A DNA stretch of 64,000 nt from the NCBI GenBank assembly GCA_049941595.1, contig JBNFNA010000006.1, positions 1-64,000 of the forward strand, in the 5' to 3' direction. The position numbers and the translations under genes are program-made. Shown in pieces: positions 43,702 to 51,211 of the stretch. A model generated the notes under the pieces. The model was not told where the DNA came from, did no database searches, and worked only from the letters and a program-made list of their open reading frames with translations. Source of the stretch: Pasteurella sp049941595. GTDB lineage: Bacteria > Pseudomonadota > Gammaproteobacteria > Enterobacterales > Pasteurellaceae. Each line of letters begins with the position of its first letter. Position 1 is the stretch's first letter.

Positions 43702-45249
43702 ATGACCAGTGCACAACAACGAGCAGAACTTCAACGTCGAATTTGGCAAATCGCTAACGATGTTCGAGGCTCTGTGGACGGTTGGGATTTTAAACAATAT
43801 GTGTTAGGTACCTTATTCTATCGTTTCATTAGTGAAAACTTCACTAACTACATTGAAGGTGGCGACCCAAACGCCAATTATGCCAATTATACTGATGCGG
43901 AAATTGATGCATTAGGGATCAAAGACGATGCCATTAAAACCAAAGGCTATTTTATTTATCCAAGCCAACTGTTTAAAAATGTGGTGAAAACCGCACATCG
44001 CAATGATCATCTTAACACCGATTTAGCCACCATTTTCTCTAGTATTGAAAGCTCCGCAACGGGCTACCCTTCTGAATCAGATATCAAAGGGTTATTTGCC
44101 GATTTTGATACCACCAGCAATCGCTTAGGCAATACAGTCAATGATAAAAATAAACGTTTGGTCGCAGTATTAAAAGGTGTTGATGAACTCAATTTTGGAG
44201 AATTTGAACACAATCATATTGACCTATTTGGCGATGCCTATGAGTTTTTAATCTCCAATTATGCCGCCAATGCAGGCAAATCAGGCGGTGAGTTTTTCAC
44301 GCCACAAAATGTCTCAAAGCTGATCGCAAAATTAGCCCTACACGGACAAAAAACCGTCAATAAAATTTACGATCCTGCTTGTGGTTCAGGGTCGTTATTA
44401 TTGCAAGCGAAAAAACAATTTGATGATCACATTATTGAAGAAGGCTTTTTCGGACAAGAAATTAACCACACCACCTACAACCTTGCTCGTATGAATATGT
44501 TTTTACACAACATTAACTACGACAAATTCCATATTGAATTAGGTGATACCTTAATTGATCCTAAACTGAAAGATGATAAGCCGTTTGATGCCATTGTCTC
44601 TAATCCACCTTATTCAGTGAAATGGATTGGTAGCGATGACCCGACGTTGATTAATGATGACCGATTCGCCCCCGCCAGTGTACTTGCCCCGAAATCGAAA
44701 GCCGATTTTGCCTTTATACTGCACGCCTTGAGCTATCTTTCTGCTCGTGGGCGAGCGGCAATTGTCACCTTCCCTGGGATTTTCTATCGTGGTGGTGCCG
44801 AGCAGAAAATTCGCCAATATCTGGTTGACAACAACTTTGTAGAAACCGTGATTTCCCTTGCCCCAAACCTGTTTTACGGCACCTCTATTGCGGTGAATAT
44901 TTTGGTGCTCGCCAAACACAAAACCGATACTAAAATCCAGTTTATTGATGCGAGCAGTTTCTTTAAAAAAGAAACCAACAATAACATCCTCACCGAAGAG
45001 CATATTACTGACATTGTTACACTGTTTGCGGATAAAGCAGACGTACCGCATATCGCACAATCTATTGATTATGAAAAAATCAAAGCCAATGATTACAACC
45101 TCGCTGTGAGTTCTTACGTGGAAGCCAAAGACACCCGAGAAGTGATTGATATTGGGGTATTAAATCAAGAAATCCGAGAAACCGTGATAAAAATCGACCG
45201 CTTGCGTGCCGAAATTGAAGAAATTGTGGCAGAGATTGAGGGGAACTAA
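43702..45249 (+). CDS. hsdM: Type IC restriction-modification DNA methyltransferase HsdM
   Basis: 515 aa from the ATG at 43702 preceded by AAGGA; upstream frame to 43657 lies in tex and is disregarded. N-terminal helical domain, then a N6-adenine methyltransferase domain: AdoMet motif DPACGSGSLLLQ from residue 224 and catalytic NPPY at 301-304. Close to the EcoR124I HsdM by recollection (ANDVRGSVDGWDFKQYVLG, DAYEFLISNYAANAGKSG). Two HsdM plus one HsdS make the methylase; it also forms part of the restriction complex with HsdR. First gene of the island, 32 bases after tex. Confidence 0.96.
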   Translation: MTSAQQRAELQRRIWQIANDVRGSVDGWDFKQYVLGTLFYRFISENFTNYIEGGDPNANYANYTDAEIDALGIKDDAIKTKGYFIYPSQLFKNVVKTAHRNDHLNTDLATIFSSIESSATGYPSESDIKGLFADFDTTSNRLGNTVNDKNKRLVAVLKGVDELNFGEFEHNHIDLFGDAYEFLISNYAANAGKSGGEFFTPQNVSKLIAKLALHGQKTVNKIYDPACGSGSLLLQAKKQFDDHIIEEGFFGQEINHTTYNLARMNMFLHNINYDKFHIELGDTLIDPKLKDDKPFDAIVSNPPYSVKWIGSDDPTLINDDRFAPASVLAPKSKADFAFILHALSYLSARGRAAIVTFPGIFYRGGAEQKIRQYLVDNNFVETVISLAPNLFYGTSIAVNILVLAKHKTDTKIQFIDASSFFKKETNNNILTEEHITDIVTLFADKADVPHIAQSIDYEKIKANDYNLAVSSYVEAKDTREVIDIGVLNQEIRETVIKIDRLRAEIEEIVAEIEGN

Positions 45250-45251
45250 AG

Positions 45252-46841
45252 GTGAATGATAAGTTACCTGTGAATATCAATGATTTGATTAAAAAACGTG
45301 TTATTGAAGATGAACGTATCGAATTTAAAGCTAGCTGGAATCCAGAGTCGATTATTCATACACTTTGTGCCTTTGCTAATGACTTCCATAACCTAGGTGG
45401 AGGTTATTTAATTGTTGGTATTGAAGAAATAAATGGCATTCCTCAATTACCCCCAAAAGGGCTAGAAATAGAACAAATTGATAAAATTCGTAAAGATTTA
45501 TTACAACTCGAAAAAAGTGCCATTGTTCCTGCATTTCATACACTCACTGCCACTTATGAAATTCAAGGTAAATTAATTTTAGTGCTTTGGGCTGTTGGGG
45601 GCGAAATGCGACCTTATAAAGCCAAAAAATCCTTGTCAGAAAAAAAGAGTGAAAACTGGGCTTACTATATTCGTCAACACGCTAGCACCATTGAGGCAAA
45701 AGGGGAAATAGAGCAAGAACTTTTATCCTTAGCAAACAAAATTCCTTTTGATGATCGCCTGTGTTTATCCGCCAAATTAGATGATTTGCAACCTTACTTA
45801 ATCCAAAGTTTCTTAAAAGAAATTAAAAGTGATTTAGCCTCACTTGCACCGAAATTATCGTTGGAAGAACTCGCACAGCGGATGAATATAGTTGGCGGTG
45901 CATCAGAAGCCTTATTCCCGAAAAATGTTGGGTTACTGTTCTTTAATGAACAACCAGAACGCTTTTTCCCCGCCACTCAAATTGATGTAGTGTATTTTCC
46001 AAAGGGAGCTGGAGGCGGAGAGATTGAAGAAAAAATTTTCAAAGGTCCATTAGGTAGAATTACGCAAGATGCCTTGCAATATATTAAAAGCCATTATTTA
46101 CAGGAAAAAGTGATCAAAATCCCCAACCAAGCCAAAGCAAAACGCTTTTGGAATTATCCTTTTTTAGCTATTGAAGAAGCCTTAGTGAATGCGGTTTATC
46201 ACCGCTCTTATGAAATCCGTGAGCCGATTGAAGTAAGAATAGATGACCAATTCATTGATATTCTCAGCTATCCGGGGCCTGATCGTTCCATTAGGCTTAA
46301 TGAATTACAAGAAGGACGTGCGGTGAGTCGTCGCTATCGTAACCGTCGAATTGGGGAATTTTTAAAAGACTTAGAATTGACGGAAGGTCGCTCAACAGGC
46401 ATTCCAACCATTATTAAGGCAATGGCTGAAAATGGCTCGCCAACGGCTATTTTTGAAAGCAATGAGGAGCGTAGCTATTTTCTTATTCGCTTACCTATTC
46501 ACCCTGAAATGACGAGTACTGATCTAGCTACCGACCTAGCTACCGACCTAGCTACCGACCTAGCTACCGACCTAGCTACCGACCGAGTTGATAATTTGGC
46601 GGTTCGGCTATTGATCGTATTAGCCAATAATGAAAAAGGCATTTCACAGTTAATGGAGGCACTGAATATTCAGCATAAACGCCATTTTCGAACCGCTTAT
46701 ATCCTCCCTGCGATGGAAAATGGGTGGGTTGAAATGACATTACCAGACAAGCCAACTAGCCCTAATCAACAATATCGAATGACCGAAAAGGGGAAACAGG
46801 TGTTAGCGAATATCAAAAATCACGTGGCAACCTTGAATTGA
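45252..46841 (+). CDS. AlbA_2/Schlafen-type ATP-binding transcriptional regulator in the hsd locus
   Basis: 529 aa, GTG start with AGGGG upstream, two bases after hsdM. N-terminal AlbA_2 (divergent Schlafen) domain about 10-140 (EDERIEFKASWN; GGGYLIVGIEEINGIPQLPP). A GHKL-type C-terminal region: AIEEALVNAVYHRSYEIREP near 305-325, SYPGPDRSIRLNELQEGR, EGRSTGIPTIIKAMAENGSP. After a five-fold DLAT tandem repeat (424-443) comes a winged-helix-like C-terminus. Such COG2865 proteins are regulators or helicase-like factors often near restriction systems; role here unknown. Interrupting hsdM and hsdS, it could control or modulate the operon. Confidence 0.8.
   Translation: MNDKLPVNINDLIKKRVIEDERIEFKASWNPESIIHTLCAFANDFHNLGGGYLIVGIEEINGIPQLPPKGLEIEQIDKIRKDLLQLEKSAIVPAFHTLTATYEIQGKLILVLWAVGGEMRPYKAKKSLSEKKSENWAYYIRQHASTIEAKGEIEQELLSLANKIPFDDRLCLSAKLDDLQPYLIQSFLKEIKSDLASLAPKLSLEELAQRMNIVGGASEALFPKNVGLLFFNEQPERFFPATQIDVVYFPKGAGGGEIEEKIFKGPLGRITQDALQYIKSHYLQEKVIKIPNQAKAKRFWNYPFLAIEEALVNAVYHRSYEIREPIEVRIDDQFIDILSYPGPDRSIRLNELQEGRAVSRRYRNRRIGEFLKDLELTEGRSTGIPTIIKAMAENGSPTAIFESNEERSYFLIRLPIHPEMTSTDLATDLATDLATDLATDLATDRVDNLAVRLLIVLANNEKGISQLMEALNIQHKRHFRTAYILPAMENGWVEMTLPDKPTSPNQQYRMTEKGKQVLANIKNHVATLN
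46521..46580 (+). repeat. Five 12-bp tandem repeats in the AlbA_2 gene
   Basis: Five consecutive copies of GACCTAGCTACC (first copy GATCTAGCTACC), encoding DLAT x5 at residues 424-443. Units are multiples of three, so slipped-strand changes in copy number alter the hinge length but never the frame. Confidence 0.97.
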
Positions 46842-46863
46842 TGAGATGAGGAAAAGATAAGAA

Positions 46864-47964
46864 ATGACGAAAATAAATATTCTGCAAATGATTGAACAAA
46901 GTCAGGTGAAATGGAAGACGTTGGGTGCCATTCTTATTCGAACCAAAGGTACAAAAATTACCGCTGGGAAAATGAAAGAACTACATAAAGACAATGGGGA
47001 AATTAAAATATTTGCAGGTGGAAAAACATTTGCCTTAGTAAATGCTGAAGATATACCAATGTCAGATGTTAATCATAATCCCTCAATTATTGTCAAATCT
47101 AGAGGAATAATTGAATTTGAATATTATGACAAGCCGTTTTCTCACAAAAATGAAATGTGGTCTTATTATTCAAATAATGACGAGATTAATATCAAGTTCA
47201 TTTATTATTTCCTTAAGCAAAATGAACAGCACTTTCAACAAATTGGCTCAAAAATGCAAATGCCACAAATTGCAACGCCAGATACAGATAAATTTTTAGT
47301 TCCAATCCCCCCAATTTCCCTACAACAAGAAATTGTCCGAATTTTAGATGCACTTACCGCGGTTACCAGCGAGCTTACCAGCGAGCTTAAACTCCGCCAA
47401 AAACAATATCAATACTATCGTGATCATTTATTAAGTTTTGGTGATGATGTGGAGTGGAAGAGTTTGGGGGAGGTTTGCCACAATATTTTTTCTGGAAAGA
47501 ATAAAGATAGATGTATTGATGGAGCTTATCCAATTTATGGTTCAACAGGAATTATTGGAAGAACCAATAATTTTATGTTTGAAGAAGATAGAATTTTAGT
47601 TGCGAGAGTTGGTGCGAATGCAGGATTTGTTCATATAGCAATGGGTAAATATGATGTTTCAGATAACACTCTGATTGTTGAGAATATGGATAGTATTTCT
47701 ATGAAATATTTATATTATTATCTGAAACATATGAATTTAAATCAATTTGCAAAAGGAGCAGGGCAACCACTGATTACAGGAGGGCAATTAAAGGCTTTAA
47801 AAATCCCCATTCCACCCTTTGCAGAACAACAACGAATTGTCGAAATCTTGGACAAATTCGATCGCTTGACCCATTCCCTTAGTGAAGGTTTACCAAAAGA
47901 AATTGAACTTCGCCGTAAGCAATGTGAATATTATCGGGAGAAGTTGTTGAATTTTCCGAAATAA
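46864..47964 (+). CDS. hsdS: Type IC restriction-modification specificity subunit HsdS
   Basis: 366 aa. Two target-recognition domains (about 1-145 and 195-320) joined by conserved helices: ISLQQEIVRILDALTAV then TSELTSEL (168-175) and LRQKQYQYYRDHLLSF, and at the C-terminus FAEQQRIVEILDKFDRLTH with LRRKQCEYYREKLLNF. Each TRD reads one half of a bipartite DNA target. The 4-residue spacer repeat is the type IC feature that sets the gap between half sites. Its TRD1 and TRD2 are AT-rich and unlike each other. Confidence 0.93.
   Translation: MTKINILQMIEQSQVKWKTLGAILIRTKGTKITAGKMKELHKDNGEIKIFAGGKTFALVNAEDIPMSDVNHNPSIIVKSRGIIEFEYYDKPFSHKNEMWSYYSNNDEINIKFIYYFLKQNEQHFQQIGSKMQMPQIATPDTDKFLVPIPPISLQQEIVRILDALTAVTSELTSELKLRQKQYQYYRDHLLSFGDDVEWKSLGEVCHNIFSGKNKDRCIDGAYPIYGSTGIIGRTNNFMFEEDRILVARVGANAGFVHIAMGKYDVSDNTLIVENMDSISMKYLYYYLKHMNLNQFAKGAGQPLITGGQLKALKIPIPPFAEQQRIVEILDKFDRLTHSLSEGLPKEIELRRKQCEYYREKLLNFPK
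47365..47388 (+). repeat. Two 12-bp spacer repeats in hsdS
   Basis: ACCAGCGAGCTT twice, encoding TSEL-TSEL. In EcoR124I two copies of TAEL give a 6-base spacer and three copies a 7-base spacer in the target, so this repeat number should set target spacing. Confidence 0.9.
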
Positions 47965-47965
47965 C

Positions 47966-48032
47966 GTAGGATGGGCTAAAGCCCATCATTTTAACCGTCG
48001 ATATTGTTTTGATGGGCTGAAGCCCATCCTAC
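47966..48032. repeat. Cruciform-type palindrome between hsdS and the RhuM gene
   Basis: Outer 12-bp inverted arms GTAGGATGGGCT/AGCCCATCCTAC, each arm itself a hairpin (GATGGGCTAAAGCCCATC and GATGGGCTGAAGCCCATC). Starts two bases after the hsdS stop. The arms resemble REP-like units seen between genes in other bacteria. No T-run follows, so read-through to the RhuM gene is likely. Confidence 0.85.
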
Positions 48033-48067
48033 AAAATGAAACAAGTTAGAGGAAACAGGAAGTTAAA

Positions 48068-49084
48068 ATGACAGACTTGATTATTTATAACACCGATGAT
48101 GGCAGATCAAATGTTGCCTTACTTGTTGCTGATAATGAAGCGTGGCTGACCCAAAATCAGCTTGCTGAACTTTTTGACACCTCTGTTCAAAATATCGCCT
48201 TACATATCAAAAATATATTACAAGACAATGAATTAGATGAAAATTCAGTTATCAAGGATTACTTGATAACTGCCCAAGATGGTAAAAATTATCAGGTTAA
48301 ACATTATTCATTAGATATGATTTTAGCGGTGGGATTTCGAGTGCGGAGTCCTCGTGGGGTGCAATTTCGTAGATGGGCAAATCACACTCTACAAACCTAT
48401 TTAGACAAAGGCTTTTTAATTGATAGCGAGCGATTGAAAAATCCACAAGGGCGGTTTGATTATTTCGATGAGCTACTCGAGCAAATTCGAGAAATTCGAG
48501 CCAGTGAAATGCGGTTTTATCAAAAAGTGCGGGAATTATTTAGCTTATCCAGCGATTATGATAAAAGCGATAAAGCGACTCAAATGTTTTTTGCTGAAAC
48601 ACAAAATAAACTGATTTATGCCATTACTCAGAAAACGGCAGCAGAGTTAATTTTAGCACGTGCAAATGCCACGCTACCCAATATGGGATTGACCGCTTGG
48701 AAAGGAAAAGTGGTGCGTAAAGGTGATGTGATTATTGCAAAAAATTATCTGAATAATGATGAATTAGATTCATTAAACCGTTTAGTCATGATCTTTTTAG
48801 AAAGTGCCGAATTGCGAGTTAAAAAACAAAAAGATTTAACGCTCAGTTTTTGGCGAAACAATGTCGATAATCTATTAGAATTTAATGGTTTTCCTGTTTT
48901 AGAGAATAAAGGTGAACGATCAAGCGAACAAATGAAATTATTTGTTCATCAGCAATATGAACAGTTTGATTATGCACGAAAACAACTCAAACAAAGCCTT
49001 GCGGATGCTGAGGATTTGAGGGAGTTGGAAGATTTGGAAATTGGTCTAAAAATAACTCATAAAAGTTCTAAAGGAGAAGGTTAG
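48068..49084 (+). CDS. rhuM: RhuM-family protein
   Basis: 338 aa. Virulence_RhuM family: N-terminal helix-turn-helix-like WLTQNQLAELFDTSVQNIALH (25-45), KHYSLDMILAVGFRVRSPRGVQFRRWA (around 80-105) and the conserved AEMRFYQKVRELFSLSSDYD-like stretch near 150. Family function is unknown; it is frequent in type I restriction loci and pathogenicity islands. Its stop is directly followed by the rloC start, with no gap. Confidence 0.85.
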   Translation: MTDLIIYNTDDGRSNVALLVADNEAWLTQNQLAELFDTSVQNIALHIKNILQDNELDENSVIKDYLITAQDGKNYQVKHYSLDMILAVGFRVRSPRGVQFRRWANHTLQTYLDKGFLIDSERLKNPQGRFDYFDELLEQIREIRASEMRFYQKVRELFSLSSDYDKSDKATQMFFAETQNKLIYAITQKTAAELILARANATLPNMGLTAWKGKVVRKGDVIIAKNYLNNDELDSLNRLVMIFLESAELRVKKQKDLTLSFWRNNVDNLLEFNGFPVLENKGERSSEQMKLFVHQQYEQFDYARKQLKQSLADAEDLRELEDLEIGLKITHKSSKGEG

Positions 49085-51211
49085 ATGATTATTGATCTTA
49101 CTGGTAATGATTTATTCAACTCTAATGAAATCAAATTTGATCAAAAAGTTAATTTTATTTTTGGTAAAAATGGGTGTGGTAAATCTACAATCACTAAATT
49201 AGTAAAAGAGCAGTGCAATAACTATGATGTCAGAATATTTCAGGGCTTTGAGAGTGTTGTTAGTGCAAATAATAGTTTAGAAACGGTAGTTTTAGGAGAA
49301 GAAAACACTGAAATTAATAATAGAATTGAAGAAGAAAGAAGAAAAATTGAAAGCATTGAACGGGATATCGCTGTTATTGAAAACAACATCTGTGAAAATA
49401 AAGAAGACCCTGATAATTTATGGAGTAAGAAAAATTTAAAAGAAAAAGAGTATAAAGCTCAAAAAGATAAAATAGATGGTTTTTGTAGAGAGTCTGCAAA
49501 GAAAATCAAAGAGGATGAACAAAAGATAACCTCTTCATCGTACGATATTAGAAGTTTCAAAGAAGATATTCCACAGGCAAAATCGTTAAGCGAAGATAGA
49601 GTTTCCGAACTAAGAAAATTATTAAATTCTGAAGTTAAAACAGCGAATAAGTTGGAGACTTTGAACTTTTCTTTAAGTGATGAGCTAAATGATGTGAATG
49701 GATTGTTAGGGTTAAAAGTAGAAGAAAGAACACGTCTTGCAAGATTGGAAGGAGATCATAGAAAAAAAGCGTTTGCAGAACAAGGGCTGCATATTCATAA
49801 AGCTGGTGATGTTTGTGCTTTTTGTAATAATCTTGTTTCTGAAGATGTTCTTGAGGAGCTTCAAAAATATTTTTCTGCAGATGAAGTAAAAGAGTTTAAC
49901 TCAAAAATAGAAAATAAAATACATAATATAGATAAATTCATCAAAAATATTAACAATATGCAGATTGATGTTAATAATTTCTATGTGGATTATCAGTCTA
50001 GGGTTGAAGATATAAGAATTAAATTTGATAGATTAAAAAATGAATATGTTGCATTTTTAGATAATCTAGCGTCAAGTTTGAAAGAGAAAAAATCTAATTT
50101 ATTCCAAGAAAGTAGTTTGTTACAGATGAAATATCCTGATGAGATTAATGATGCCATTAATCAATACAACGATATTGTTGATGAAAATAATTCTAGCGAT
50201 CTCCCTAAGAAAAAGGAAAAAGCAAAATCCGATTTACGACTTGATTTAGTTAGTAAATTCTTATCTGAATTTAAGTATGACATTGAACATACAAATCTAG
50301 ATAATTTTTTAATGTCATTAAATGATGTTAAGAAGGATATTAATAAAGAAGAGTTAAGAGTAGAAGATTTAAAAAAAGAAATAGATACTATTAATTTAAG
50401 TATAAATGTACTCTTATCGAGTACCAAAAATGAAAAAATCCTTGTTCAGAGAGTAAATGAAAAACTTAAGCTATATGTTAACTTTGAATTAATCCATCAA
50501 GATGGAAGTAATGATTATAAGGTAAAGTGCTCAAGAAATGGTAGTATAAGAACTGTTCAAGAATTATCGACAGGCGAAAAGAATATTATTGCTTTTTTAT
50601 ATTTTATTGAGAAAATCAATGAATCATTAGATAGTAGACCAAAATGCATTGTTTTTGATGATCCAATGAACTCCAATGATGATACTGTTCAGTATTTAAT
50701 TATAGAAGAATTGCAAAAACTTAAAGATAAAAAAATAAAAAATAATGAAAGAATTGTTATTTTAACCCATAACATACATTTTTATTTAAATATTAAATAT
50801 GGTTGCAGCTATAAAGATAATAATTTTTATCATTTTGTTAGAGATGGAAAGAATACCATTTTAAATAAAATTCATAAAAAAGAGGATGATTTTGATACTA
50901 GTTATTCTGCTCTTTGGAAAGAGCTCAATATTCTTTATGGGAAAGATGATATAAGTGAAAATATGTTATTAAATCCAATTAGAAGAATTATTGAAACATA
51001 CACCAAATTTAATGGTATTAGCCAAAACAAATTCTTCCAAAATGTTATTGGTGCGAGAAAGTTATTTAATGTCAATTCTCATTCTATAGATGATTTAGAA
51101 ACGGACTTAAATGGCAAAACCAAAAAAGAAATTATTGATTTATTACAAGAATGTTTTAAACAAAATGATGCAATAGAACATTATAATCTGTTCTTCGGAG
51201 ATAACCAATGA
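49085..51211 (+). CDS. rloC: RloC-like anticodon nuclease candidate (ABC ATPase with zinc hook)
   Basis: 708 aa. Walker A GKNGCGKST at 27-35; long coiled coil (about 75-450) interrupted near its middle by a zinc-hook CAFC at 244-247; signature LSTGEKN at 494-500; Walker B CIVFDDP at 521-527; switch His562 in LTHN. C-terminal tail has R633-x3-E637 and H666 (NVNSH), spaced like the Arg-Glu-His triad of PrrC/RloC anticodon nucleases. RloC cuts tRNA at the anticodon and removes the wobble base in characterised cases. Clearly more AT-rich than its neighbours. Adjoins the RhuM gene and overlaps hsdR by four bases. An SMC/RecN-like repair role is possible but does not explain the C-terminal triad. 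Confidence 0.82.
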   Translation: MIIDLTGNDLFNSNEIKFDQKVNFIFGKNGCGKSTITKLVKEQCNNYDVRIFQGFESVVSANNSLETVVLGEENTEINNRIEEERRKIESIERDIAVIENNICENKEDPDNLWSKKNLKEKEYKAQKDKIDGFCRESAKKIKEDEQKITSSSYDIRSFKEDIPQAKSLSEDRVSELRKLLNSEVKTANKLETLNFSLSDELNDVNGLLGLKVEERTRLARLEGDHRKKAFAEQGLHIHKAGDVCAFCNNLVSEDVLEELQKYFSADEVKEFNSKIENKIHNIDKFIKNINNMQIDVNNFYVDYQSRVEDIRIKFDRLKNEYVAFLDNLASSLKEKKSNLFQESSLLQMKYPDEINDAINQYNDIVDENNSSDLPKKKEKAKSDLRLDLVSKFLSEFKYDIEHTNLDNFLMSLNDVKKDINKEELRVEDLKKEIDTINLSINVLLSSTKNEKILVQRVNEKLKLYVNFELIHQDGSNDYKVKCSRNGSIRTVQELSTGEKNIIAFLYFIEKINESLDSRPKCIVFDDPMNSNDDTVQYLIIEELQKLKDKKIKNNERIVILTHNIHFYLNIKYGCSYKDNNFYHFVRDGKNTILNKIHKKEDDFDTSYSALWKELNILYGKDDISENMLLNPIRRIIETYTKFNGISQNKFFQNVIGARKLFNVNSHSIDDLETDLNGKTKKEIIDLLQECFKQNDAIEHYNLFFGDNQ

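Noticed and set aside
44614..45060. 148-codon antisense frame in hsdM
   Set aside because: Antisense shadow of hsdM with no start signal or family features.
46521..46580. Short direct repeats as a possible CRISPR array
   Set aside because: Units are 12 bp, contiguous without spacers, and lie inside a coding frame.
49085..51211. RloC candidate as a RecN/SMC DNA repair protein
   Set aside because: Coiled coil and zinc hook fit both, but the C-terminal Arg-x3-Glu and NSH triad after Walker B and its hsd context fit the PrrC/RloC family better.
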